A stretch of DNA of 64,000 bases. Source: CACIAM-69d sp001698445. GTDB taxonomy: Bacteria; Cyanobacteriota; Cyanobacteriia; CACIAM-69d. Shown piece after piece: positions 8,466 to 17,495 of the stretch. The position numbers and the translations under genes are program-made. The stretch's first letter is position 1; each line of letters opens with the position of its first letter. The stretch is from NCBI RefSeq assembly GCF_043235035.1, contig NZ_JAZAQF010000086.1:62001-126000 (forward strand). Direction: 5' to 3'. A model generated the notes under the pieces. The model was not told the origin of the DNA. It made no database searches and saw only the letters and a list, made by a program, of their open reading frames with translations.

Positions 8466-10211
8466 ATGGCCGTCGCTCGCAAAGCCAAAGCCCGCCCCAC
8501 GAAAGCCAAAAAACGCAACACCAAAACCAAGAAAAAACGCAATCAGAAGCGAAAAAATACCAAGGTCAAAGTTGATCCCAAGGAGCTAAAAAAACGCCAA
8601 CGGGAACAAGCCAAAGCTCGCCAAGCCTTTATCCAATCCCTCATGCCGTCCCTAATTGTGGGTGTGATTTTAGGGGCGATCGCTGCCGTTGCCGTTGATC
8701 CCAAAATGGGCGTAGTGGCCGGTGCTGCCATTCCAGTTTTGTCCCTATCTTTGAAATATCCGCGCCAGGCTTTTTGGGGCTTTTTAATGTACTTGCCCCT
8801 CAGCGGCACAGTCACCTATGCCTTGGGTGGCAGCGTGGTGTTGCAACTGGCCAAAGACGGCATTTATCTGCCTGCTTTGATTGGCATTTGGCGATCCTGT
8901 CGGCAGATGCGAATTCCTTTCTGGGCCTCCAAGGCCTTGAAACCCACACTCTTGATTTTGTTAACTTGCTGCATCATCACGCTGCTATCTGTGAATGGAA
9001 TGCAGCAGCTTAAAAAGCCCTTTCCCGATGATAAATCGCCGCTTGCTTTAGGGATTTTGGGCTTTAAGGTTTTCATGGGTTACATTCCCATTATTTTCTG
9101 CACCTATCACCTCATTCGCAGCAAGAAAGAATTGCTCTTTGCCACGCGCATCACATCGGTTTTATCCATTATTTGTTGTGCATTGGCCTATGTGCAATAT
9201 TACTTTCTGCTGACGGGGCGCTGTGCAGGCACTGACCACTTGGAAGGATCGGGATTGTTCAAGGCCTCGATCGATGCTCGTTGCTTTGTGGGCGGCTCTT
9301 TGGTTTGGAGTCCATCGCAAAACATGGTGCGACTGCCGGGAACCTTCGTGGCTCCCTGGCAGTGGGCTTGGTTTCTAATTTCCAATGCCTTTTTCACCTA
9401 CACCACTGCGTTTAATGATCCATCTCCCCTGTGGCGGCTGATTGGCTTGGGAGCCATGGGTGGAATCTTCATGAATGCGGTGATTTCAGGCCAGCGAATT
9501 GCCTTGGCGCTCGTGCCAGTAGTAACAGTCATTCTGTTGGTTTTAACGGGGCAAGTCACCAACTTAAAACGCTTTTTGCCGATCGCTCTGGGATTAGTGG
9601 CCCTGTTGGGTGGTGCGGCGGTTTTATTCCCTGATGTATTGCAAGAACGGATTGATAGTTTCACCAGCCGCTGGGCCGCTTCTCCGGCTGATGAGTTCAT
9701 TGGGGAACAATTTGGATTTGTGCTTAAAAAAGCCCAGAACAATCTCTTTGGAGCGGGCTTAGGCCGAGCCACCAATTCAGCGCGGGTTTTTGGTCGCACA
9801 ACCTTAATTGAAACCTGGTTTCCCAAGGTGATGTGGGAGGTGGGGTTTCCGGGCATTGCGGCGTTTTTGGCCTTCGTGACGGTGATTACCGTAACCACGT
9901 TTAAGGCCTATCGATCGGTCAAGGAAAAAAATCTGCGCGGCATCGGAGCCAGCTATTGGGTGTTTGTGCTGTTCATCAGTTATCAAACCTATTACTACCC
10001 ATTGGATGTGGATCCAGTGGCGGTTTATTACTGGTACGCAGTCGGGGTGTTGTTGCGATTGCCCGAGATCGATCGCGCCGATCGCAAGCAACGACTCTTG
10101 GAAGCCGAGGCCAATTCAGAAGACTTAGAGGCAGATTTAACCGATGATTTAGAGGAATCAGCCAATAATGGAACCAGCCGCCGGGGAACCGCCAAGGCCG
10201 CTCCCGGTTAG
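8466..10211 (+). CDS. HpsL-like polysaccharide biosynthesis membrane protein
   Basis: A 581-residue integral membrane protein. Residues 1-60 are extremely basic (runs such as AKKRNTKTKKKRNQKRKN) and would stay cytosolic. About 10-11 hydrophobic segments follow, starting with LIVGVILGAIAAVAV near residue 65, with a larger polar loop around residues 250-290 and another around 400-460. The tail after residue 535 is acidic. The layout fits the O-antigen ligase/polymerase (Wzy/WaaL) superfamily, and the basic leader plus overall size fit the cyanobacterial HpsL proteins named for hormogonium polysaccharide synthesis. The assignment rests on recall of the family, not on a search. No other hps or glycosyltransferase gene is adjacent; the next gene is unrelated. 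If correct, the protein polymerises or exports secreted polysaccharide that type IV pili need for gliding. Confidence 0.65.
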   Translation: MAVARKAKARPTKAKKRNTKTKKKRNQKRKNTKVKVDPKELKKRQREQAKARQAFIQSLMPSLIVGVILGAIAAVAVDPKMGVVAGAAIPVLSLSLKYPRQAFWGFLMYLPLSGTVTYALGGSVVLQLAKDGIYLPALIGIWRSCRQMRIPFWASKALKPTLLILLTCCIITLLSVNGMQQLKKPFPDDKSPLALGILGFKVFMGYIPIIFCTYHLIRSKKELLFATRITSVLSIICCALAYVQYYFLLTGRCAGTDHLEGSGLFKASIDARCFVGGSLVWSPSQNMVRLPGTFVAPWQWAWFLISNAFFTYTTAFNDPSPLWRLIGLGAMGGIFMNAVISGQRIALALVPVVTVILLVLTGQVTNLKRFLPIALGLVALLGGAAVLFPDVLQERIDSFTSRWAASPADEFIGEQFGFVLKKAQNNLFGAGLGRATNSARVFGRTTLIETWFPKVMWEVGFPGIAAFLAFVTVITVTTFKAYRSVKEKNLRGIGASYWVFVLFISYQTYYYPLDVDPVAVYYWYAVGVLLRLPEIDRADRKQRLLEAEANSEDLEADLTDDLEESANNGTSRRGTAKAAPG

Positions 10212-10258
10212 CATTTGGTTTTAGCATCTCGCTATAGGAGCGTCAGGGAGCTTTGTGG

Positions 10259-11173
10259 ATGAGACTGACACCCAACACCAAGGTTTTGATTTGTGGGATT
10301 GCCGAACCGCTGGCGATCGCCCATGTGCCGCTGATGCGGGACTACGGCACACAGGTGCTGGCGGGTGTCAGCCCCGGCGAAGGGGGCCGATCGATCAATG
10401 AAATTCCCGTTTTTGATTTGGTAGAAGAGGCGATCGCCACGGTGGGGCCAATCGATGTGGTGATCGTTTTTTCGCCAGCCTATGCGGCGGTCGATGCAGC
10501 TTTGGAGGCGATCGCGGCCGGCATTCGCCAGGTGGTGATGGTGTCGGCCGGTGTGCCGCCGTTGGATATGGTGCGCCTGGTGCGGCGAGCAGAGGCCACC
10601 GATACGTTGGTGCTCGGCCCCAATTGCCCGGGAATTATTGTGCCGGGACAGGTGCTGTTGGGGTTGCACCCGGCCGAATGCTATCAACCGGGGTCGATCG
10701 GGATTGTCAGCCGGTGCAGCACCCTGGCCTATGAGGTGGCGCTGCAACTGACGCGGGCTGGGTTTGGCCAATCGATCGCCGCTTGCATTGGGGCCGATCG
10801 CGTGGTGGGATCGTCGTTGCTGCAGTGGCTGCAAATGCTGGATGAGGACGATCGCACCGAGGCCATTGTGTTGATTGGCGAAGTCAGCGGTGATGGGGAA
10901 CTGCGAGCCGCGCGTTACATTGCCGAAACGATCGATAAGCCTGTGATTGCCTACATTGCCGGACACTTTGCCCCCGTGAACCGCTCGATTGGCCATGCCA
11001 ACCAGATCGTGGCCTCGCGCACGGAGTTGGGCAAACGGGGCAAAACCGATGTTGCCACCAAGGTCGCCGCGCTCAAGGCCGCCAAGGTGAGAGTGGCCGA
11101 TCGCCCCTCCAAAATCCCCGAGCTATTGCAAAGGGCCCTGAACACCAAAGCCAAGGCCCCTAGCGCTAAGTGA
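10259..11173 (+). CDS. SucD-like CoA ligase alpha subunit
   Basis: A 304-residue protein of the succinyl-CoA synthetase alpha family: N-terminal CoA-binding Rossmann domain, then a ligase domain. Visible motifs are VLGPNCPGIIVPG (CoA/active-site loop), GSIGIVSRCSTLAYEVALQL and, near residue 240, AGHFAPVNRSIGHANQI, which keeps the His that is phosphorylated in SucD (RMGHAGAI in the usual form). The flanking residues differ from canonical SucD: SIGHANQ instead of RMGHAGA, and CSTLAYE instead of SGTLTYE. Its presumed partner (SucC-like, 59874-61223) lies 49 kb away instead of adjacent. ATG 10259 is preceded by GGGAG; TTG 10253 is in frame. The substrate may not be succinate. Confidence 0.85.
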   Translation: MRLTPNTKVLICGIAEPLAIAHVPLMRDYGTQVLAGVSPGEGGRSINEIPVFDLVEEAIATVGPIDVVIVFSPAYAAVDAALEAIAAGIRQVVMVSAGVPPLDMVRLVRRAEATDTLVLGPNCPGIIVPGQVLLGLHPAECYQPGSIGIVSRCSTLAYEVALQLTRAGFGQSIAACIGADRVVGSSLLQWLQMLDEDDRTEAIVLIGEVSGDGELRAARYIAETIDKPVIAYIAGHFAPVNRSIGHANQIVASRTELGKRGKTDVATKVAALKAAKVRVADRPSKIPELLQRALNTKAKAPSAK

Positions 11174-11207
11174 TAACCGGTGGAGCTAGATCTGATTGTC
11201 GGCCAAC

Positions 11208-11471
11208 CTAAGAAGCAGCCAGCAACTCATCTAGCTTGCCTTCCTGCTCCAGGGCGTGGATGTCATCACAGCCGCCCACATGGTGGTTATTGATAAAAAT
11301 TTGGGGAACCGATCGCCGACCATTGGCCCGTTCCGCCATCTTGGCCCGCCCTGGCTCATCGCCGTCTAGGACATATTCCGTATATTTCACCCCTTTGTGG
11401 TCGAGCAATCGCTTGGCCCGAATGCAAAAGGGGCAAGTTGTCCAGAGATAAATTTCAACGTTGGCAGCCAT
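11208..11471 (-). CDS. grxC: Glutaredoxin 3 (GrxC type)
   Basis: An 87-residue dithiol glutaredoxin that reduces disulfides and glutathionylated proteins using glutathione. The active site CPFC occupies residues 13-16 (WTTCPFCIRAK); SVPQIFINNHHVGGCDD supplies the cis-Pro and the GG-C-D glutathione-binding loop. Length and order match GrxC. It lies between the SucD-like gene (convergent, 34 bp apart) and ppc, and is probably transcribed alone. Confidence 0.95.
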   Translation of the reverse strand: MAANVEIYLWTTCPFCIRAKRLLDHKGVKYTEYVLDGDEPGRAKMAERANGRRSVPQIFINNHHVGGCDDIHALEQEGKLDELLAAS

Positions 11472-11572
11472 AGGATGCGATCGCAGTGGTGTTCAAGATT
11501 TATGAAGGATTGTATCTAGTTTCTCGATCGCTTGCGGCCTAGGCCAGGCTTCAGCCCGCCTTCAGACACCAG

Positions 11573-11604
11573 AAGGGCGATCAACCCGTCGGTCGATCGC
11601 CCTT
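11573..11604. terminator. Hairpin between ppc and grxC
   Basis: AAGGGCGATC (11573-11582) pairs perfectly with GATCGCCCTT (11595-11604) around a 12-nt loop. It lies 60 bp beyond the ppc stop codon, so it may end ppc transcripts, but there is no T-run on either side; an mRNA-stabilising hairpin is as likely. Confidence 0.4.
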
Positions 11605-11664
11605 CCATTCAGGCCCCATTGAGCCGAGACGCATTGGGATCAGCACCCCAATTAGCCACCGCGA

Positions 11665-14600
11665 TCAACCGGTGTTCCGCATTCCGGCCGCAATCCCGTT
11701 AATGGTCAGCAGGGCCCCGCGCAACAGCTCGCTGCGGCTATAGCGCGATCGCGCCATGCCAGTTGCTGACTGTTGTTTGTGTTGGCGTAACCGCTTGAGC
11801 AACGACGCTTGCAGGAAGCCCAGGGGCACGATCGTACCGTTACGCAACTGCACCGATCGCTGCAACGCCGGGTCTCCATCCAACAGGCGCTCATGGCCTG
11901 TAATTTTCAGCACCAGATCCCGAGTCGTCATGTACTCATGGGCAATTTGCTCAAACAAAGCCTCAAACCGGGCCCGGTTAGCCGGCTGCGTCAACTCATT
12001 GGTGTAGTGGCGAGCAATTTGCAGATCCACCTTCGCCAACGTCATTTCCACCTTCGAGATTGCCATCTTGAAGAACGGCCACTTGAAGTAGAAATATTGC
12101 AGCAACTTCAGGTGTTCTTCCGGCTCCTGATCCACAAAGTCTTGCAGGGCCGTGCCCACCCCATACCAGGCAGGCAACAAGAAGCGGCTTTGGGTCCAGC
12201 TAAACACCCAGGGAATGGCCCGCAGGCTGCTGAGATCTTTCTTGCCGCCCCGGCGGGCCGGTCGCGAAGAGATTTGCAATTGACTAATTTCCTCGATCGG
12301 GGTGACCTCATGGAAAAAGTCAATGAAATCCGGTTGCTCATAGATCAGTGCCCGGTAATGTTCCCGCGATCGCGCCGACAGGGACTCAACAATCTCATTC
12401 CAAGCCTCAATGTCATCAAACCCCGTGCCCAGCAGGCTTGATTGAATCGTGGCGGCGGCCACCTTCTCCAGGTTATAGAGCGCCAACTCGGGTAAGGAAT
12501 ATTTGGAAGCCAGCACTTCCCCCTGCTCCGTGATTTTGATGCGGCCTTGGATACTGCGGCCCGGTTGGGCCAAAATGGCCTCGTAGGCTGGGCCACCGCC
12601 GCGCCCCACGGATCCACCGCGCCCGTGGAAAATCTTGAGGGCCACCCCAAAGCGATCGGCCACCCCTTGCAACGCCTTTTGGGCCTTGTGAATTTCCCAA
12701 TTACTGCTGAGGAAGCCCGAGTCCTTGTTACTGTCCGAGTAACCGAGCATCACCTCTTGCTGATTGCTGGTGGGGGTGTGGGGGCGCATTTTGGCAAATT
12801 CTGCGCCTGTTTGCCCTTCGGTAGTCGCTTCCAAAACGGCATCAAGGCGATCGTAGCCACCCGCCAACAATGCTCGGTAAAGCCGCATGGAGAACAGCCC
12901 CTCCATCACCGACGGCGCACATTTCAAGTCTTCCACCGTCTCAAACAGCGGCACAACGCGCAGGGTTCCTGACCCGGTGGCGGGGTCATAGAGGCCGGCT
13001 TCCTTGGCCAGCAGCAGCACCTCCAGCAGATCGCTGGCGTTGTGGCTCATGCTGATGATGTAGGTTTGGCAGACACCGGGGCCAAACTCGTGCTGTAGCT
13101 GTCGCACCACCCGCAGGGTTTCGATCGCCTCGCGGGTTTTGTCGGAAAAGGGCAACTCCGCCGGAATCAAAGGACGACGGGTGCTTAATTCCTGCACCAG
13201 CCAGGCCGTTCGCTCTGCCTCGTCCATTTCTCGATAAGGCTTGGGCAACAGTTGCAAATATTCCGTAATTTCATCGATTGCAGCCGAGTGACGGCTACTC
13301 TCTTGGCGAATATCCAAATGGGCCAAATTAAACCCAAAGATTTCCACCCGACAAATCAGATCTTCCAAATCTGAGCAAACTAAGCCCGTTTGTTGCAAAC
13401 TGCGCCGAATGAGGTTCAATTCTGACAAAAATTCGGTGCCCGATCGATAGATGCTGACCGGATTGTTTTCCAACATATCCGAGTGCAATTCATCTCCTTC
13501 ATAGAGCCGGTTCGATCGCGCCAGGGTGTTAATCAACCGCTGTTCAATGTAAGCCAACTTCAAGCGATAGGGTTCTTGGCGGAAACGCACCGCATATTTT
13601 TCGTAAATATCCGGCAGTCGGGCCTGCTCCTGCTCCAGGGATTCCAGCAAATCCGGTAGCACATCGCTCCAGTGCAGAGAAAGGCTCAACAAACTACTGA
13701 GACTTTTCACCGATTGCAGATATTTTTTCAGCACCAAGTTGCGCTGATAGCATGCGGTTTTCCAGGTCACCTCTGGCGTGACAGAAGGGTTACCATCGCG
13801 ATCGGAACCCACCCAAGATCCAAACCGACAAAAGTCGAAACGGGGCGGAGTCAGGCCCGGAAAGGATGACTTCAATGCCCGATCAAACCGGTGATAGAGC
13901 TGGGGAATGACCTCAAACAGCACTTCTTCAAAATAGTGCAAGGCATAGTCCACCTCATCCAACACCGTTGGTTTGAATTGGTGTAACTCATCGGTGCGCC
14001 ACCAAAGGCGAATTTCTTCCGTGAGTTTTTGGCGCAGGGTTTGGGCCTCGATCGAGGTGCTCAGCCCCCGATCGCGCAAATCTTCCTCCACCAAATCCAG
14101 CTCCCGCAAAATCTTCACCAACCGTCGCTGTTTGTCGCGAATCGTGTGGCGCACAATTTCCGTCGGGTGAGCCGTAAAGACCAACTGAATATCCAATTGA
14201 TCAATCAACTTTTGAATTTGCCGGGGTGGCACATTCAGTTGCTGCAAATAGGGAAATAGCCAATAGAACGTACCGCAATTATCCGGAATCTGATCCGGTT
14301 TAGGAATGCTCCGCTCCAGCACCTTTGCTTCAATTCCGCCCTTCGATTCAGGATTGTCAAAGGGGCTATGGTTGCTAAAAAGCTTCGTAGAAATGGGTTG
14401 ACTACTGGCAGTTTCGTATTGTCGTTGTTGATCGCGTTGTTCGTAATGTTGCTCAACGATATTAATCAGTTGAAAATAAAGGGCAAAGGCACGCGCAGCC
14501 CGAATTGCCGAATTAAGGTCTAGGTTTTCAACCAGCTTCAAAACATCAGCTTCGCAAAAATCAGCGGCTTGGCCGTCCGGCGCGCAGAGATCCAACAGTC

Positions 14601-14784
14601 GATCTAGCAGGGATACCAATTCCTGACCGCACTCCTGTTGCAACACCTGCCGCCACAGGTCTTCCATCACCTTGAGACGATGCCGCAAAAACAAGTCTGA
14701 TGCCGAGGCTGCGGCAACTTCTCGATCGAGCGAATGGATGGTCGAACTCATAGAGCGATCGGCTGGCTCGGTAAGGTTGGTCAT
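11665..14784 (-). CDS. ppc: Phosphoenolpyruvate carboxylase
   Basis: Carboxylates PEP with bicarbonate to oxaloacetate, the main anaplerotic step feeding the open cyanobacterial TCA pathway and amino-acid synthesis. The 1039-residue protein has the catalytic-His motif VFTAHPTEIVRHT, the flexible loop FHGRGGSVGRGGGP, the conserved GYSDSNKDSGF and the terminal RNTG that closes the active site. The length is usual for cyanobacterial PEPC. AGGGAG stands just before ATG 14784; Met12 (14751) is an alternative. A TATAAT box only 9 nt upstream of ATG 14784 is noted separately. Cytosolic, probably monocistronic. Confidence 0.98.
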   Translation of the reverse strand: MTNLTEPADRSMSSTIHSLDREVAAASASDLFLRHRLKVMEDLWRQVLQQECGQELVSLLDRLLDLCAPDGQAADFCEADVLKLVENLDLNSAIRAARAFALYFQLINIVEQHYEQRDQQRQYETASSQPISTKLFSNHSPFDNPESKGGIEAKVLERSIPKPDQIPDNCGTFYWLFPYLQQLNVPPRQIQKLIDQLDIQLVFTAHPTEIVRHTIRDKQRRLVKILRELDLVEEDLRDRGLSTSIEAQTLRQKLTEEIRLWWRTDELHQFKPTVLDEVDYALHYFEEVLFEVIPQLYHRFDRALKSSFPGLTPPRFDFCRFGSWVGSDRDGNPSVTPEVTWKTACYQRNLVLKKYLQSVKSLSSLLSLSLHWSDVLPDLLESLEQEQARLPDIYEKYAVRFRQEPYRLKLAYIEQRLINTLARSNRLYEGDELHSDMLENNPVSIYRSGTEFLSELNLIRRSLQQTGLVCSDLEDLICRVEIFGFNLAHLDIRQESSRHSAAIDEITEYLQLLPKPYREMDEAERTAWLVQELSTRRPLIPAELPFSDKTREAIETLRVVRQLQHEFGPGVCQTYIISMSHNASDLLEVLLLAKEAGLYDPATGSGTLRVVPLFETVEDLKCAPSVMEGLFSMRLYRALLAGGYDRLDAVLEATTEGQTGAEFAKMRPHTPTSNQQEVMLGYSDSNKDSGFLSSNWEIHKAQKALQGVADRFGVALKIFHGRGGSVGRGGGPAYEAILAQPGRSIQGRIKITEQGEVLASKYSLPELALYNLEKVAAATIQSSLLGTGFDDIEAWNEIVESLSARSREHYRALIYEQPDFIDFFHEVTPIEEISQLQISSRPARRGGKKDLSSLRAIPWVFSWTQSRFLLPAWYGVGTALQDFVDQEPEEHLKLLQYFYFKWPFFKMAISKVEMTLAKVDLQIARHYTNELTQPANRARFEALFEQIAHEYMTTRDLVLKITGHERLLDGDPALQRSVQLRNGTIVPLGFLQASLLKRLRQHKQQSATGMARSRYSRSELLRGALLTINGIAAGMRNTG

Positions 14785-14793
14785 GCTCCCTAG

Positions 14794-14799
14794 ATTATA
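14794..14799 (-). promoter_or_regulatory. TATAAT -10 box very close to the ppc start
   Basis: On the minus strand TATAAT lies at 14799-14794, ending 9 nt before the A of ATG 14784. If used, the transcript would begin about 3 nt upstream of that ATG and would not contain the AGGGAG ribosome site in full, giving a nearly leaderless message or favouring Met12. No good -35 hexamer is seen 17 bp upstream. Confidence 0.3.
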
Positions 14800-14959
14800 G
14801 GAAGGCGGGGCTTTAGAAACCCATCCTCATCCCGCCAGCTCGCTAGCGGTTGGGTTGTTGATGAGGAAGGGGGAACCTGAATCCTGTTTGGGTCTGGGGG
14901 TGGGCAGTTCCTCCCCGAGGAGCCAACATGGTGCATGAAATCCCGGATGGATTGTGCGT

Positions 14960-15481
14960 TTAAACGGCCCCAGAATCGGTATAGCCCTGTACGGTTTCCG
15001 GGTTTTGTAGTCGAATTAGATCATTTGCCTGGCGAGTTTGCATGGGATCAAGATTTTTGATCACCAACAGGTATTGATCTTGATCAAGGCGGTTGCGATA
15101 GGCCAGCACATCGCCGCTACCTCCCGTCAGGCCTAGGCCGCCTCCAACGGTCACACTGCCCATGGCTCCCCCGATCGCCCCCAACAGGCCACCCACCAAG
15201 TGGTTACCCACCGGGCCGGCCCATTCCGTGAAGGTTTGCAACCCCGTCGCCAAGCTGAATCCCACACCGGCCAAAAAGCCAAAGGGAATTGTCCAAAAAG
15301 CCATCATCTTAATTTGGCGACGAGCCTGCTGGCTGGGGTCAATGAATCCAAATTCATCGGCGGTTTTGTAGCCCTTGCCCAAAATGGCCATTTGCTTGAG
15401 GTCAAAGCCTGCCGCTTCCAGGGCCGTGTAAGCCGCTTCCACGCCCATGCGATCGGCAAAGACAGCAATTAGGTAGTTCAT
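14960..15481 (-). CDS. Conserved protein with Gly-rich hydrophobic centre
   Basis: A 173-residue protein not assigned to a named family. The N-terminal 40 residues (IAVFADRMGVEAAYTALEAAGFDLKQMAIL) resemble the alpha-beta unit of general-stress or DUF1269-type proteins that start by pairing a strand with a 'bump' helix. Residues 75-125 are hydrophobic and Gly-rich: WTIPFGFLAGVGFSLATGL and LVGGLLGAIGGAMGSVTVGG, like the glycine-zipper segments that insert in or lie on membranes. The C-terminus returns to a soluble strand (QYLLVIKNLD). A stress-related membrane-associated role is a reasonable guess. It stands alone. Confidence 0.7.
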   Translation of the reverse strand: MNYLIAVFADRMGVEAAYTALEAAGFDLKQMAILGKGYKTADEFGFIDPSQQARRQIKMMAFWTIPFGFLAGVGFSLATGLQTFTEWAGPVGNHLVGGLLGAIGGAMGSVTVGGGLGLTGGSGDVLAYRNRLDQDQYLLVIKNLDPMQTRQANDLIRLQNPETVQGYTDSGAV

Positions 15482-15631
15482 AAACCAGCTCCAAGAAACA
15501 AGCCCTAAAAACCAAAATCAGGATTGAGCTTACACTCCATCCTGATTCTGACTCGACAGGCATCATAGCCTACGCACTGTCTTGAGGATTGACACCCGAC
15601 AATCTGACGAGTTGCGGGGCCGGTTGCTGGT

Positions 15632-16402
15632 CTATTGATTGGGCAGGTTAATTGCCATCAGCGATCGATCCAAACCCGCCGAAGTGGCCAGCGCTTGCCA
15701 AGCGGCTGCTCGATCGCCCGAGCGATCGGCTTCAATCACGCTGCTCACTGCGTCGTACCAAATGCCCGCGCGAGCATAGGCCGCCGCCGCTGCCAGGCGA
15801 TCGGGAGCTGCCGTTGCTTCCGCCACCGCAGAGCTGGCTTCCACCCGTTGAATCCAGCCGCTAGCGAAGGTGTTGCGCGGTTCTTCGCCGTTAGCCGTTT
15901 CGCAAGTTACCGAAACGTACCATTGATAGGCCTTGCCAGCGGTCAGGCCTTGGCCCTTATCCCGCAGCTTCACCTGCACCAAGCCGCCTTCCTGGGGAAG
16001 AGCGATGGTTTGCTCATCCAAGTCGGCTTCCGTTTCGTCCGTCAACCGGAAACGGGCCGTGCTACCCATCCCAGCGGGCACATAGACCCACAGCGAAGGA
16101 TGAGCACTGGCCGTCAGCGCACCCTGTTGACCTGGAACTAAGGGCATGAGGGCCAAGGCCGAGGAACCACAAGCGCCGCGACGGCCTCCACTGACCGTAT
16201 GGCGAAGGGTGCGATTACCCCGGGGAGCGAACCCAGCTTCTTGGCTCGGGAGCGAATTGAAGCTAACGGTGGGCCCTTCTGAGCCAGCTTGACCGTTAAC
16301 CAAAGGCATTCCTGCCGAAGCGGTGAAACTTGAAAGGGCGATCGCCCCGACCGTCAAAACCGAGGAAACAAAGAATCGGGAGAGCATGCGATTGGGCACC
16401 AT
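15632..16402 (-). CDS. DUF928 secreted protein
   Basis: A 256-residue protein with a signal peptide (basic MVPNRMLSRFF, hydrophobic VSSVLTVGAIALSSF, cleavage near TASAG), so it is exported to the periplasm or outside. The body matches cyanobacterial DUF928: RTLRHTVSGGRRGAC, ALMPLVPG, HPSLWVYVP, FRLTDE, a central YQWYVSVTC with a paired Cys, and the C-terminal ARAGIWYDAVSSV segment. DUF928 genes often stand beside CHASE2 or filamentous-haemagglutinin-like genes; none is here. Function unknown. Its start codon region faces the 6S RNA gene, which is transcribed in the opposite direction from about 60 bp away. Confidence 0.85.
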   Translation of the reverse strand: MVPNRMLSRFFVSSVLTVGAIALSSFTASAGMPLVNGQAGSEGPTVSFNSLPSQEAGFAPRGNRTLRHTVSGGRRGACGSSALALMPLVPGQQGALTASAHPSLWVYVPAGMGSTARFRLTDETEADLDEQTIALPQEGGLVQVKLRDKGQGLTAGKAYQWYVSVTCETANGEEPRNTFASGWIQRVEASSAVAEATAAPDRLAAAAAYARAGIWYDAVSSVIEADRSGDRAAAWQALATSAGLDRSLMAINLPNQ

Positions 16403-16460
16403 AAGAACTACCCCTTATGAGACTGATACAAGCAAAAGCAGTAGCGACCTACAAGGGCTG

Positions 16461-16645
16461 GATGTTATCTGTCCTCGCGGCTGCTGTTCCCTACCCCTGA
16501 GCCTCTATTAAAAACGATACTCGGGAAAAAGTAGTGAATCATGTTCCGCTCGCGGCTTCGGTCGGGCCATGGTCTGGGCCGATTGTGACCATAGCTTGGC
16601 CCTACGAACCGCAAACTCAACACCAGGCGAGGACAGAAGCGAATT
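16461..16645 (+). ncRNA. ssrS: 6S RNA (probable)
   Basis: A ~185-nt segment has the architecture and signature of 6S RNA, which binds the RNA polymerase holoenzyme by imitating an open promoter. A perfect 10-bp closing stem joins CTGTCCTCGC (16469-16478) to GCGAGGACAG (16627-16636). The 5' strand of the central bubble reads CCCCTGAGCC...TATT (16494 on), nearly the same as E. coli 6S RNA (CCCCUGAGCC..UAUU), followed by a GC-rich CTCGCGG stretch as in E. coli. The apical part folds as nested stems GGGCCA/TGGCCC and TGGTC/GACCA. Ends are approximate; the strand is set by the signature. RNase P RNA and tmRNA signatures are absent. Confidence 0.75.
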
Positions 16646-17093
16646 CCCGTTCAGTCAATAGATGCCCCTGGAAGCCGAGTCCGCCTAGACAGTTAACAAA
16701 CTGTCTCCTAGTGTATGGCATTCCTCCAGCCCAGCTATGTACCCGTAAACACCCAGTTCACGACGAGCTGGCTGACCTTATCGGCGGGATGACGCGGAAC
16801 AGCAACCAGAGCGATCGTGCTAAATACTGCGCTGAGTGCTGAACGCCATTTGCTGAGAACGATTCACAGGGTAGGCCCGGGGGACGCTTTCGCCCAGTTT
16901 CCCTTAATTCGGAGTTATGAAGAAATGTCAAGAGTCGCAAACAATTGCAAATACAAACTTGAGCTTGGCTTCCTCAAGCTGGATCGAATTTGACTCAACT
17001 TGGTGGACTCAACTTAAACCCAATTGAATTTTGAGGAACGGGGCAACGCCTTGCCGGCCTGTTCTGCAAACCGCATTTTTGCCCATTTGCTCC
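16646..17093. other. Intergenic region after 6S RNA, no gene seen
   Basis: About 450 bp with no convincing reading frame. It contains a perfect hairpin AGACAGTT-aaca-AACTGTCT at 16687-16706, 50 bp past the 6S RNA, which might end that transcript or its precursor although no T-run follows, and a shorter GC-rich segment near 16870-16900. Nothing else is recognised. Confidence 0.5.
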
Positions 17094-17495
17094 CTAACCC
17101 ATTAGGATTACTCGATCGAGTACATGGATCACTCCATTGGCTGCTTCGATGTCAGCCGCCAACACCGTGGCATTTTTCACCTCGAAGTTTTTGCCAACCC
17201 GCACCGGAATCGGAGCACCTTCGAGCGATTCCAGTTGGGTCACCTGGGCCAAATCCGCTTGGGTGTATTTACCAGCCACCACGTGATATTTCAGGATGCG
17301 GGCCAGTTGTGGGGGGTTTTGCACTAGGGTTTGCACCGTGCCAGGCGGGAGCTGCGCAAAAGCCTGGTCATTGGGCGCAAACACAGTGAAGGGGCCTGGA
17401 CTTTTCAGGGCTTCGACCAATCCAGCCACCTTGACGGCGGTTACGAGGGTTTCAAAGGAACCGGCATTAATGGCAATGTCAACAATGTCGGGCAT
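17094..17495 (-). CDS. Fasciclin (FAS1) domain protein
   Basis: A 133-residue single FAS1 domain. Hallmarks are SPGPFTVFAPNDQAFAQLP (the H1 box, 'TVFAPtDeAF'), ILKYHVVAGKYTQADL and the C-terminal ANGVIHVLDRVI (H2 box with NGVIHVID). Start ATG 17495 (MPDIVDIA) is the family's usual cytosolic-form N-terminus; the frame extends 16 codons upstream without similarity. There is no signal peptide with this start, as in many cyanobacterial FAS1 proteins. The domain mediates adhesion in eukaryotes; in cyanobacteria the role is not settled. It stands alone. Confidence 0.92.
   Translation of the reverse strand: MPDIVDIAINAGSFETLVTAVKVAGLVEALKSPGPFTVFAPNDQAFAQLPPGTVQTLVQNPPQLARILKYHVVAGKYTQADLAQVTQLESLEGAPIPVRVGKNFEVKNATVLAADIEAANGVIHVLDRVILMG

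Noticed and set aside
10232..10996. 254-codon minus frame over the SucD-like gene
   Set aside because: Antisense shadow, Gln/His/Arg-rich without motif.
16461..17093. tmRNA or RNase P RNA in the gap after DUF928
   Set aside because: Neither the tmRNA tRNA-like ends and tag frame nor the RNase P GAGGAAAGTCC core is present; 6S RNA explains the 5' part.
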